NCBI GenBank assembly: GCA_028023455.1
Contig: JAQFVV010000031.1
Location: forward strand, 746,001-810,000
From: Epiperipatus broadwayi
Taxonomy: Eukaryota > Onychophora > Udeonychophora > Euonychophora > Peripatidae
Length of the DNA stretch: 64,000 nucleotides
Direction of reading: 5' to 3'
The notes beneath the pieces are model-generated. The model worked only from the letters and a program-made list of their open reading frames with translations. It had not been told where the DNA came from and did not search any database. Positions 12,003 to 23,143 of the stretch are shown here, piece by piece. The position numbers and the translations under genes were made by a program. How positions within the stretch are numbered: position 1 is the stretch's first letter; every line of letters starts with the position of its first letter.

Positions 12003-12892
12003 TATGAAGTGTTACTAGATATAAAAGTTTTCTAATTTACGAGGTAGAAAATAGGATGGAGCATGAAAGAGATAAAGTAATAAATTATAAGCGAAGGATA
12101 AACAAGAGAGGAAAGTTAGTGTATATTATAGAGTTAGTAGGTCAAAAGAAAGAACCACCTGACAAAGTTTAGGAGTTAGTTAAGGGAGAGAATATTAATG
12201 TAAATGGAAACAAAAAGGACCAGAAATGGACTATGAGTAAAAATCTGAAACTTCTATTTAAAACTAAAATGATAAATGAAATGTTTGAAAACAATAATAA
12301 TAATGGAGACTTCGTAAAATAAAATAAAAAATTTTCTCCTGCCTTGCACATATTAATTAAGAAAAATGTTTGTAAATAAATAGGTCAAATAAATGATTTA
12401 AAAATAAAGTTTGTAGGATTAAATAAATGAATGAAATAACGGAAATACGTAGAATAAAATCAAGTTAGTCAAATAAGTATTTGTATAATAATAAAGAGCA
12501 ATAAAATAAAATAGTTTTCAGAGTACATGCATGTTAATATAAGAAGGTAAACAACTGGTTTAAAAATAATATTGTAATATAAATAAATATGTAAAATAAT
12601 GTTTGTAATGGTTTAAAGATAATATTGTAAGATTAATATAAATAAATGTTTAAGATATTGGTTGTATGAATTTAAAATAATATGGTACGGTTAAAATAAT
12701 ATAAATGAAAGTCAATCTAAGTTATATTAGGAATGTATAAGGGATTGAAATTAAAGGGAATGGGGGTAGTATTGAAATAAGTTTTAGACAAGGATAAGTT
12801 AAAGCTGTCGACTGGATAAAATTTAGCACCTGTAACGGACTTATCAGGAATCATTCTTCTTTTCAAATGCGCACTGGGGACAACCAGAGTAA

Positions 12893-13168
12893 GTGGTAAG
12901 TCACTTCTCCAGAGGAGAATCCACATATCTCGTACCTCATTACCAAAGTGTAAGTCGAAATGGACAGTTGATAAATCCTGCCATTCGCAGCAACCTTTTC
13001 TTTGTCAAAGTCCAGTCAAGAGAACCGACACCCGAAGCTTCGGTTTTCATACATGTAAGTCGGTATAAGCCAGGGAATCTGCATCCGCCTCAGTTTATCC
13101 TCATGGTCACTATCCAGGACTCAGACCATTGTAAGCAATGTTCCAGCATCAAAAGAAGTAAAGTATAA
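12893..13168 (+). other. unassigned 91-codon frame before the 3' LTR
   Basis: An open frame of mixed, non-low-complexity composition in a GC-richer patch (12800-13130) just upstream of the polypurine tract. It contains SRYKPGNLHPPQF and no domain I recognise. It could be the end of a lost pol or env gene or simply non-coding. Confidence 0.25.
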
Positions 13169-13299
13169 TTGAAGATTGCTCTTAGCATGTAAAGTGAAAG
13201 ATATTAAAAAGCAAACTTAGAAAATTAATAAATATTTAGAATTGAGAATTAAAATTGTCACAGATAAAATGGTCAAAAATGACGCATTTTACTCTCAAA

Positions 13300-13314
13300 C
13301 AGAGGGTGGTGTAA
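13300..13314 (+). promoter_or_regulatory. polypurine tract
   Basis: AGAGGGTGGTGTAA lies directly in front of the 3' LTR start TGTACC. Purine-rich runs in this position prime plus-strand DNA synthesis in LTR elements. Confidence 0.65.
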
Positions 13315-14982
13315 TGTACCAACATTGTGTTGGCACATAATATTTTTTTAAAAAAATTATTAAACTAAAAAGCTTTTGTCAAAAAAAACGTAAGATTAAA
13401 AGTCTAAAGGTTTTAAAAAAAGAAGTAAAGAGTTTTTTCTTATTATTATTAGTTAAAATGTAACGTAAAGTTTAAAAATATAAATCTCTTTTCATTTGAG
13501 TTAAAGAAAAAAGGTAATCTTAAAAACTAAATAATGAATTGATCTTAAATTATACATGTGCATAAATGTAAGCTTGTTAATAAAATATATATGTGCGAGA
13601 GTAAACAAAGAAATGATAAATGCGTGTATATGTGCATGTTAAAATTATATTGAAAAATAAATGAAAGTTAAAAAATTAAAAAACACTCAGCGGTGGCTAC
13701 TAATAAAAATATAAAAACAACACGTTTGCATGGCTACTAATTAAACGATCTTCAAAAACACGTAATTAAAAGATTATCAAAGGAATTTTGACAACAGATA
13801 TTGATGGAGGATATCAAAATGACAACACATCGTATGTATAAATAGACAAATTTTTAATGGACAGTTAGTCAAGTTAGTTGAGTTCGTGTTGAGTTTGAGT
13901 TGCATTTGAGATAACAGTTCAGTACAATCTGTCAGTGAGTTATATCAGTCAGCTTATTGTATATCCAGAATCAAGAATGCAGTGTTAAAACCTCGGAAAA
14001 CATACGACCTTCTCCAGCCTGAAGTCCGATGAAAACAGCCAATCTACCCGATAAAAGTGATGCCTGCGTAACAACCTGAAGCCGCTCAATATTTATTGTC
14101 TTAAAGAAAATGCCTCGGAATAATCAGTATCAAATCTCCACAAGAAAACTTCAAATCTAACCGGTTAGAAATATTTCATCAGAAGCAGCAAACAGCAAGA
14201 AGTATCCACGTTAAAAATCCTAGGTAATAACATATTTCTTATACTCATTTCTAAAGTAGCCATCACATTCGTAAAACCTCAAGAGTCAAGTTTAAGAACT
14301 CTATTGCATACATAGACGAACTATTAATATGTGTGCTTAAAATGTTGTGTGTATTCATGTGCTAGTATATTGATTTCATTGTATTTTAAATTTCAAATAT
14401 TATTTAATGCTTTCTCATAAGATATTATAGTGTGCGAATTATATATGTGCATGTGTTATATTAGTAAATAAGATTTATAAAATATTTAAAATTAGTTTAA
14501 TAAATGTTAATTAAAATAAATTGTCTTTAAACTTAAAACTGTATTTGTTAGTCAATTCTTTTCACCACTAATTGAAACTATATTTTGTTATTGAAATAAA
14601 AATAGACTGAGCTAGTTAAGGGATTTTTCGAGCACTGGATTATGGGCCTACTGTCCAAACATGTTAGTCTTAGACTAGCTGGTGCCCGGGGTTTACTCCA
14701 AAACAAATAAAGTGTTTGGATAGTAGGGATTTGAATCTAGCAGCTGAGGTGGACCACAATCTGGAAATGTGATCGTGTTATGCATTGCATAGATCTATCT
14801 GATCGTGGGTATTATTGACGGCTAAAGCTAACAATAATATTTTCCACTTTGCTCGAACATGCCGGTTCGTTCACATAATATTTATAATTAAATAAGATTA
14901 TAAATTTACTAGAAATAAGTTGTAAACCAGTTAAACCATTTGGCAGGGTAAGTGAGAGTGTCAACAGATCGAACCCGGTACA
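13315..14982 (+). repeat. 3' LTR
   Basis: 1668 bp, TGTACC start and GGTACA end, followed by the target duplication CTAT. One visible difference from the 5' copy is a short extra segment (about 10 bp, GTCAAGTTA) near 13869. Confidence 0.85.
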
Positions 14983-14986
14983 CTAT

Positions 14987-17214
14987 ATTACATATATATG
15001 TGTAAGTGGCCCTGCATACAAACTGATGTATAATTAATGACATATATTTATGCTTTCTAATTATAATTTATCATTATTTTTAATAAATATTTTTTAGAAA
15101 ATGCATTGTCTAATATTTATTTTATTTGTTTTGTTTTCATATGAAAGAAATATGTTTAGTATTCATGGATCTTTTATAAAAAATAAAAAAATAAAGTCTG
15201 CAAATATGTTAATTTTTTGAATACCAATGGCATGAATTATGAATGATAAAAATTTTTAAACATTATTTTAATTATAATTTTATAAGGACTATAATAAACA
15301 TATTATTAAAACATTTATTTTAGAACAAAAATAAAATTATAAAAAACAAACAATAAATTGGTTTTTTATGAACAATGTGTTGTAATACTAAAATTTCACA
15401 ATAAATAATTTTCAGTTATTAAAACAAAATGATTGTCAAATAATATAAAATTATTACAATATCTAAATGAAACTACCCTATTCCCAGAGAAAGTTATAAC
15501 AATGTCTTGTTACACAGACAAATTTGCCCAATTTGAAAAATCACTTTCACATTCAAATGTGTTTAATATATAAATGATGACTTTTGGCTGAATTGGATTG
15601 CTTTACCTTTTCTTCCAAAGTGTAAGCTTGTGGTTAAGACCTGTAGAGGTCCCTAATATCGCATTTTACATGCATATTCTTGAGGTTACAGCCTTAGTAA
15701 ATATTACTTATAAGTGTGTATTTAATAACATATGATTTTACACTTTTAAAATTATAGTGAGAAAAAATTAAAAATCACCAGTAATTGAATTTTAAAATAA
15801 AAGGTGTTATATGTTGGAAAAAATCAAGCATAATATAAAAAGATAAGTTTGCAAATTAGTCATGAATCTATACATGAATCCTAAATAAAAGAAACAAAAA
15901 ATACATATTTATTTTTGTTTATTCTACATAATTTTTATGAATAATTATATAAAATAGTGACACAAATCATAAATTATTTGAATGCTTTATATCTATGCTA
16001 ATTATACATATATAAAAATAAAAATTAAAAATAATCATATTTATCTACTGGCATGCCTGTGAATATTTCACAAATATTCATAATTAGATAATTAGTAGAA
16101 AATTATAAGTGCTATAAATACAGTTGTTTTTTATTTGAATCCTTACTTTATTATTACCATGATTTTCAACCCATGACTGCCTATTTATATATTTATTTCA
16201 CTATTTACCTAACATATTCATATTATATTAGTAATATATAAAAATAAGAGATTAAGATATACTCAAAACTCTGAAAAAATGAAATTTTATTAAATATTCT
16301 AATATATATATTTTGTTTTTTTAAATTTTTTTTATTAAAAAAAAAGACAATTCTATAGAATCAATTTGAAATACTGAACACATGAAGTCATTTTTATAAG
16401 AGTAAAAATGGAAAATTTTCTTTTATAATTTTCAAATATTTATAATATAAACCTACTTAGAATTACAATAGGATAACAAAGAGAAAAAAGTTTGAATTCA
16501 AAATTATTATGCCTATAGCACGATAAAATAAAAAACTTTTAAACATCAATTCAATCTACAATAGCCAAAAACATTTTCTAAAAAATAAATAGTTAAATTT
16601 TATAATATCTATGAAAAAAATCATTAAAAAAAAAAGTAATTGATTTTTCATAAATATTGTCCGTGTATATATATATGTTTGAAAATTTATGAATAGATAT
16701 ATGTGTGCGTGCCTCTTAAATTAAGAATATTGTATTAACAACCATAAAAAAATGTTTCCCTATGGCAAAATAATTATTACATTAGAGTCAAGATATTTAA
16801 AAAACATTAAAAAATCTGATTAAAAAAATTTTTTTTAATTGAAAAATATAAAAAAGATATTTCATCTACTATAATTTTTTTTTTTTTAAAATTGTACTTT
16901 TGCATTTTACAGTGATTTAAATTTATTAAATCAGACGAGTTTGATATTTTGTAAAATTAAAATCTCATTGGATAACAACAAGAATGTAGAGAAAAAAATT
17001 AAATTAACATTGTTTTTTTCCTTATTATTTTTGATGCACTTTATATTCTGTTGTCAATATATTTTATTTTTGTAATTATCTAATTAGTAAAACTTTATGT
17101 CTTTTTTTTAGTATTCTTAAAAAAATCTTTTAAAAATCAATAGTCTAATATTTCTTAATTTTTTTTACAAAAGAGTAGTTTTAATTAAATAAAAATTAGA
17201 CCAATAAATGCATT
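14987..17214. other. AT-rich stretch, nothing recognised
   Basis: Very AT-rich, with no open frame, terminal repeat or RNA signal I can support. It separates the LTR element from the non-LTR cluster. Confidence 0.5.
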
Positions 17215-17995
17215 GTACAATTATTGTAGTTTTAGTTTAGTCCTCAGTCAGCTTTGATTACTTTATATATTTCTTCTTATCAAAGCTTATTATGTTATAA
17301 TATTACAGTTTGGGGGAACTGTTCTACTTTTGCAATGACTACTCTGTCTGTTTTACAGAATTATACAATGTGTTTCATTTATGGTAGATCACGTACCACA
17401 TCTGTTAAGGATATTTATGAGACGTTTAATATACTAGATGTTTTCCATTTGTATCAATATAGTGATTCTTGATATTTATTGTAGGAAACTTCATTTGGAT
17501 ACTACTTCTTCTGTTGTAAATATTCGTTTATCTACTAAATATCAGTTAGCTTTACCTAATTTTCTTAAAACATCCAGTAGAAAGCAATTTAGTTATAATG
17601 GTCCTAAATTATTTAATATGTTTATAAGAGATTGTTCTGTGAATTTAATGAACACTAGTTATTTGATTTTTAAAAAAACATTTATGGCATTGGTTATATT
17701 ATGCTAAGCATTAGTTTTATTTTATTTTAAATTTTTTTTTTTTTGTTCATACTGTATGTTATGTTGTAATTATTTACTATTGTGATTGAATTGCCAAATG
17801 TAATATCTGTATGATTTTAATATTTTATGTTATATTTATACATTTTTTTTATTTTATTAGTGTTTTTAGTTGTTACATTTAAATTCCTCACTCAAGATTT
17901 TTCTTGTATGGAATTTATATCACTGTATTATACATTTATTGTTTGTTTCATAATAAATAAATAAATTATTATTATTATGATGATGATGTTGTTGT
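17215..17995 (+). pseudogene. non-LTR retrotransposon 3' end (CR1/Jockey type)
   Basis: Two overlapping frames (17254-17472 and 17438-17707) give the C-terminal part of a reverse transcriptase ORF: CYNITVWGNC, then LQNYTMCFIYG, then KDIYETFNILDVFHLYQY, then LALPNF, then FSYNGPKLFNMF and FKKTFMALVIL. This order (WG, LQ..R, F..L.IL, Y.GP.LWN, FK..L) is typical of CR1/Jockey-group elements after the polymerase core. The ORF ends at 17707 and a T-rich 3' UTR runs to a tail of short tandem repeats at 17949-17990. It is 5' truncated and carries one frameshift. Confidence 0.7.
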
Positions 17996-18002
17996 TGTTT
18001 CA
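17949..18002. repeat. composite trinucleotide tail junction
   Basis: (AAAT)n, (ATT)n, (GAT)n and (GTT)n runs follow each other without a gap. Read on plus they end the CR1/Jockey-like fragment; read on minus they end copy A. The two elements therefore meet 3' end to 3' end in this microsatellite. Confidence 0.65.
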
Positions 18003-18324
18003 AAAAGTAAGGTACTTTATTGTTTTCCAGTTACAAGCAGGTTACAATTGTTATTACAAGAGTTAAAATAACATAGGTATATTATATTGTTCTAGTTGAA
18101 TGTTACAGAGATGTTCATTATCAAATAAAGTCTTGATATTATAAACAGTTGTATTTGATTAGTTATTAGGTGCACAGATGTTACTGAAGCTATTACTGGG
18201 TAGGGATAGGCTTTGTTCTTTTCTGTTTTGTCATTTATTTATTTGTTTTATTGCTTGTTATCTTTTGTTTTGATTCTCATATTAGAGCTTTATATTACTT
18301 AGTACATCTTTTTTTTTTATTATG

Positions 18325-18790
18325 TTATAACCTTGCTCTGTGTTTAAGCAGAGACCAAGTAGCCACATAGAAGTCCAGCCCTGTTATCAATTTGTCTCGG
18401 ATTTGTATTTGCATTAACTTATATTCAAAAGTTGATGGATGTTGCCTTGTGTTATTTCCAATTAGGAAAGTACATCTTCTGCAGCATAAAGAATATAGAA
18501 CAAAAGTTGCTGCCCTAATCAATGGTATTGCTTTACTTTGGAATGCCATCAGTATTTGTTCCATCGTGGTTTTATTTCTCCTATATGTGTTGCAAAGTAT
18601 AACTCTTACTTGTTCCAGACCTTTGCAGTGATAAATTAAGTCATGTACAGTTTCTTCAGTCTAATGGCATAAGCCACATAAAGAATCAATGTCTCTATGT
18701 AGTCTTCTGCAGACCAGAAAGTATGTGGTTGGGAGGGCATCTAAGTTTATTTTAAAAATAAAATTGAAAAATTTTGACTCCAACTCCCAT
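18325..18790 (-). pseudogene. copy A ORF2 C-terminal domain
   Basis: After a frameshift the 79-codon frame (18564-18325) contains LIRAATFVLYSLCCRRCTF and YVATWSLL. Upstream in another frame (18790-18600) the segment CGLCHxTEETVHDLIYHC gives the Cys/His pattern often found after the polymerase in non-LTR ORF2 proteins. The same two blocks occur in copy B at 53150-52747 (RAATFMLYAF, CMRCTF, FAATWSVIS), which supports the joined reading. Confidence 0.65.
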
Positions 18791-19246
18791 TTCTTGTATT
18801 TTTTGATTAATACTTTATTATTTTTAGTAGCGGTAATATTTCATTGTTAGTGGTATGGTTCTGCATTAGTTTATAAATTTCCCAATATTTATATTTTTCT
18901 GTCCATTGGTTGGGGATTTTTTCTATTGTATTGCAGTGGTATATTGCTGAGTGGATGAGTGAGTCTTTTGGAGGTAGTCGATCAGTAGGTGTTATTTTTA
19001 TTAGGTGTTTTAATTGTGTAAATTGATTAATTATGGCAATTATTGTACTTTTTTATTTTTGCACATGGAAAATGTTGAAGTTGCGTAGGCCAAGATCATT
19101 TTTTATTAGTGGTTGGCTAAGGTTTTTAATTGATATTGCCACTGTTTTTCTGGCCCACATAAGTTTACAGATTATGGAGTTAATTTTCCGGATGAAAACT
19201 TTAGAAAAAGTAATTACTGGCACGTAGTATGTTATTCTCGTTATGA

Positions 19247-20270
19247 TTAGCCTGTTAAATAGTTATGTCTTTGCATATATTGATATGCTTTTCTTAATGA
19301 ATTTGCTATTTTTTCAATATCTTCTTTGACTTTGTTTTGTATGTGACAGCGCATTCTGGTGGTGCCCATATAAAATGGGAAACCTAGAAAGGGATTTGGC
19401 TTCGCTTGAAATATAGACTCACATGATTTGCCAGAGAATATATGCCAAGATGCAGACTTTGCTGGATTTATCTTCAGTCCATAATTGGATGAATACTTTT
19501 CTACTATCCTCTTCAACTGTGGTATCTGCTTTTTAGAAGTTAGAAAGACTGTGATATCGTCCATATATGCCAAACATGCTATTTTTTGTGTTGATACTGG
19601 TATTTGTATGCTTTCAAAGGATTGATTTATGTCCTTAATTAAGGGGTTAATATAAAAAATAAAGAGTAGGGCACTTAAGGTGAACCCTGTGATAGTGATG
19701 GGTGTATAGAATGAGGGAGAATTTCTACCATTAAGTGTTATGTGTAGCTCACGGTTTATTAATAGGTTTGCTATTATATATAGCATGGATCTGGGGATAT
19801 CTGTGGTTTCGAGCATCTTTAGCAGTACAAATATGTTGACATTGTCAAAGGCTGATACTATATCCAATTGTATGACCAGAGGGCTATATTTTTTCGTTTC
19901 TTACAGTTATCATTATAACCTTGAAAAGCAAAGCTGCTTGTGTGGTTGAAGATTTTTTCTTAGCAAACAGAGTATCTGAGATGTAAGGAATCAAAAATGG
20001 CTCTATTTTTTCTTTTATTACCTTCTCCAGTATCTTCATTGGAAGTGGTCCCATGGATATAGGTCTTATGTCTTCAAGTGCAGGAATTTTCTTGTTCTTT
20101 TTATTGTAAGGTACTATTGCTAAGGGGTATACTCCGTTTACTCTTAATTTCTTGAGTTAGATGGTTTGCCAGATTACAAATATATTTTGAAGTGAATTGG
20201 TTAAGGTGTTTTAAGACAAAAGTGGTATTCCTGGGCTTCCGGGGTGACAGTTATTGTTCATTTCCTTCAT
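19247..20270 (-). pseudogene. copy A reverse transcriptase domain
   Basis: The 206-codon frame 19867-19247 starts with MDIVSAFDNVN, the FD motif region, and includes LSALLFIFYINPLI and the catalytic AYMDDITVF (19572-19550), followed by GLKINPAKS and FLGFPF as in the thumb-proximal motifs. Upstream, in shifted frames to 20270, are PGSPGIP and IRPISMGPLPMKILEKVI, the early RT motifs. Catalytic aspartates are present, but frameshifts near 19900 and 20130 separate the parts. Confidence 0.78.
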
Positions 20271-20627
20271 TTTTTTAATGAAATCATCTGCTGTGAATAA
20301 TTTTTCATTTTTTGGTGGTCCAAATATGTGTGCTGTCCACTGTATTGGTGGAGATGGTCACAGTTTGTCTCTAAAATATTCAAACATAGGCATTATCATA
20401 TTTTGGCCAGCAAGGATTCCTCTTTGGGTTTGTATGGCCATTGGTATTTTTATTTCAGGTGCACTTCCGAGAGCCCATTTTATGTACTTACGTGACCATG
20501 TATGTTGCTGGGTGATGCCTAATTTGGTTTTTTTTTAATTTTTAGATACTCTTTTAGGGACTGACAAGCCTTATTATATTCTTGTGTTAAGATTTTTATA
20601 TAATTTTGGGTGGTGTTTGCGTGATTG

Positions 20628-21513
20628 CTATAAGTTTTTCATGTATTTTATCAGTGATTCTGGTAGCTTGGAAGGTGATGGTCTATTCATTACTATGTAA
20701 TTTATATTAAATGACAAAATGTTGATAAAAGCTTGGTATTGTTGTATAGGGTCTAGTTTTATTTCTTTTAGTTTTTCTAACATTATATATGTTTCAGAGA
20801 AGATAAATTCTGGGGTGGACTTGGAGAGAAGGATTCTGATTGTTTTTGTTAATGGCGAAGTGTTAGTTTGCATTTGGTTTAGATTAATAGTTATTATTTG
20901 TGCAGAGTGATTGGAGAAGCCCAATGGGATGAGATTTATTTTCATTAGATGATGTAGAGTTGGTGAATAGAAGCATAAGTCTATCAGTGATTTCAACCGA
21001 CTATTATGAAATGAGACAGCATCATGAGGAAGAAAATCTTGTCCACTCATTAGTGGAACTTGTATTTTGTGGAGCCATTTTTTAGTAAATTCATGATACA
21101 ATGTGTTGCAGTCACCAACCAAGATGGTGGAATTTGATGTGGTGGCCAGTCTTGAATTTATTGACATGATTATTGTTTCAATTCTGTTTATTTATTGGCA
21201 TATATATGAAAATCACATTGATTGACACAATTATGTGACTGAAAGTAGTGATTAGGAGATTTGAATCAATGTAAGTGATTTTGAAAGTTTGAAATGGACA
21301 ATGATTTGCAATTATTAGGGCAGATCCTGCTGATGGTGATGTTGCATCTCTGGAGCCTATGTAAAATCCTTCAGTACCAAAGTATTTGGATAGATTTTGG
21401 TTTCCAGTAGACCTGTAATGTGTGGTTTGATTTTTTGTATCGTGTTTTATTTTGAATATTTTTTGAGTTGAATTTAAACCCCTGATATTGATTGCAGCAA
21501 TCTTCATTTTCAT
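20628..21513 (-). pseudogene. copy A APE endonuclease domain
   Basis: Two frames, 21513-21178 and 21167-20628, are almost contiguous. The first starts MKMKIAAINIRGLNS (the Asn motif of APE nucleases). The Glu motif is lost by a frameshift (STGNQNLS where copy B reads LLETKI). The second contains ILVGDCN and SLIDLCFYSP, and ends with SNHSAQ where the family expects SDH, so a catalytic Asp is changed to Asn. It then runs into the linker shared with copy B (TPEFIFSETYIML). Confidence 0.75.
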
Positions 21514-21795
21514 TTTGAGTATATATTATTTTTTATGGTAATTTGGCTTTGATAGGTTAGTGGGTTTTTTTTTTTTGTTTTGGATTGGGTTGTGTGTCTG
21601 ATTCAATTATATATTATTTTAAATGGTAATTTGGCTTTGATCAGTCAGTATTTTTTTACTTGTTTTTTGGATATTGTTGTGCATCTGATTCATCTTCATA
21701 TTCTTGATTAATATCTTCATTGGAGGTCTCAGTAGTCTGATATGTGTGCTCAGAGCTAGTGATTATGTCTTCTTCTGATCTTACTTTCTTAATTT

Positions 21796-22930
21796 TTATA
21801 TATATTTTTTTTTTGGTGGCGGGCCTGGCTTTCTCTTTTGCTCTTTTTCTATTACTATGTTTTGTGGTATATCTAGTGCTATTTTTTCTAAGATTTCTGT
21901 TGCTGTATTATTTCTAATTGTTTGTTTTAGTGGCAAGTTAGAATAATTATTGGTGTTTTCATTTTTGTCTGTAAAATCATCTTCTTCCATATGAGTTTCT
22001 ACATCTGCGATATTTTCATATTCCTTTATTTGTTCTTCAGTGTTTATTTGCAGTTCATTATTTGTTTGTTCTTTTATTCTTGTTTTCCTTTGGATGCTTT
22101 CCAGTTTAATATTTTCTTTTGTGATTATATTTTGATTTTCAATTTTTTCTTGTGATTGATTACTATTGATAAATTTAGTTGTGCTGTTTTTCCACTGTTC
22201 ATTTTTATTAATCTTTTCAGTTGTCAAGTTTAGTGGTTCATTCTTATCTTGTATTGTTGTGATTTTTTTTCCCCTGATTTCTTTGTTGTAGAAGATTTAT
22301 GTGTATCTTACTGGTTTCGGCATTATTTATTGGTTGGCTTTGGGTTGCTTGGTTTTGTTCTGGGGTTTCCTTTGTTTGCTGCTCACTCCTGTGATCTTTC
22401 CTTGTATGGCAGTCTCCTGCCAGATGGCCTCTTTCTCCACATGCATAGCACTGTGGCCTGGGTCCTTTTATTTGAAGGGTGAGGACTGCTTCTTGATCAA
22501 TAATCTGGTTAGGGATTTCTTCAGGATTGATATTTTCATTTAGTTTAATTTTGATATAGCTGTTGGTGTGTTTAGGGACTGGAGTATCGCTACAGTAGAT
22601 AGGCTTGATATAGATTGGCTGACCATAGGCTTGAATTAGTTTGGTAAAGTCTTGTATAATATATCCAAAATATGTATTTTTAAAGTGCCTGTGTAGTAGT
22701 CTTGCATATTTTTGTCAACCACCACTAAGGCATAATTTTCTAATGTCTGGACTTTTATTTGAAATGCTTCACACTGATTTTTGTTGTAAAATTCTATAGC
22801 TAAATATCTGGAGTTAGGATGTTCTCCAATAGTCATGACACTATCCCATAATAGTTGTGTTGTTAATTCTTTACATTTCTCTTGGGAATTTATATAGAGA
22901 GAGATTTCTATCTGTAACTGCTAGGATTAG
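21796..22930 (-). pseudogene. copy A ORF1, Gag-like with CCHC knuckle
   Basis: The N-terminal part (22836-22636) has YLAIEFYNKNQCEAF and NYALVVVDKN, also found in copy B. A CCHC zinc knuckle of spacing C-x2-C-x4-H-x4-C (CYACGERGHLAGDC) is encoded at 22450-22409 in another frame. The last frame (22227-21796) is a Lys/Glu/Asn-rich tail ending in a basic Pro-rich stretch (KPGPPPKKK). ORF1 proteins of this kind bind the element RNA. Frameshifts divide it into three pieces. Confidence 0.72.
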
Positions 22931-23143
22931 CGATTTGTCAGAAAAAAAAATTTTAAATAATTTTGGGGGTTATTATTATTACTGCCAATATGGTTTACAC
23001 TTTTTAAAGGCATTTTTTCTAGGGAAAATTATAAATATTACAAATATGAAAATATAAAATCAAAATTAGTTGAATAATAAATGTTTTTTTAAAGAAATGT
23101 ATAAATTTTTATTTATTTTATAAGACCTTAATTCAGTATATAG

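Larger units (their letters stand above)
9361..14982 (+). mobile_element. LTR retrotransposon with 1.66-kb LTRs, no pol
   Basis: Direct repeats at 9361-11017 and 13315-14982 both begin TGTACC and end in GTACA (the 3' copy ends GGTACA, the exact inverse of the start). The element is flanked by a 4-bp duplication CTAT (9357-9360 and 14983-14986). It has a tRNA-primer-like site after the 5' LTR and a purine tract before the 3' LTR, so it reads on the plus strand. The 2.3-kb interior encodes only a Gag-like coiled-coil remnant; no protease, reverse transcriptase or integrase motif is visible. LTR identity over an aligned 600-bp stretch is about 96 % by hand count, with mostly transitions. It is a gypsy-type non-autonomous (LARD-like) element of moderate age. 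Confidence 0.85.
18003..22945 (-). mobile_element. APE-type non-LTR retrotransposon, copy A
   Basis: Nearly full-length (about 4.9 kb) on the minus strand, with a Gag-like ORF1 with a CCHC knuckle (22930-21790), an ORF2 with APE endonuclease (21513-20630), a reverse transcriptase with an intact YMDD box (about 20270-19247), a post-RT region and a Cys-rich C-terminal domain (18790-18325), then a 3' UTR to the microsatellite at 18002. Frameshifts and stops break both ORFs, so it is dead. Copies B and C at 52.2-57.7 kb belong to the same family. It groups with the I/Jockey/R1 side of the non-LTR tree by layout; the exact clade is not determined. Confidence 0.82.

Noticed and set aside
12169-12351. 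Minus-strand frame with a hydrophobic segment in the LTR element
   Set aside because: Antisense to the Gag-like region; composition explained by the purine-rich plus strand.
22249-22543. Two plus-strand Leu/Cys-rich frames
   Set aside because: They are the antisense of the ORF1 zinc-knuckle region of copy A.
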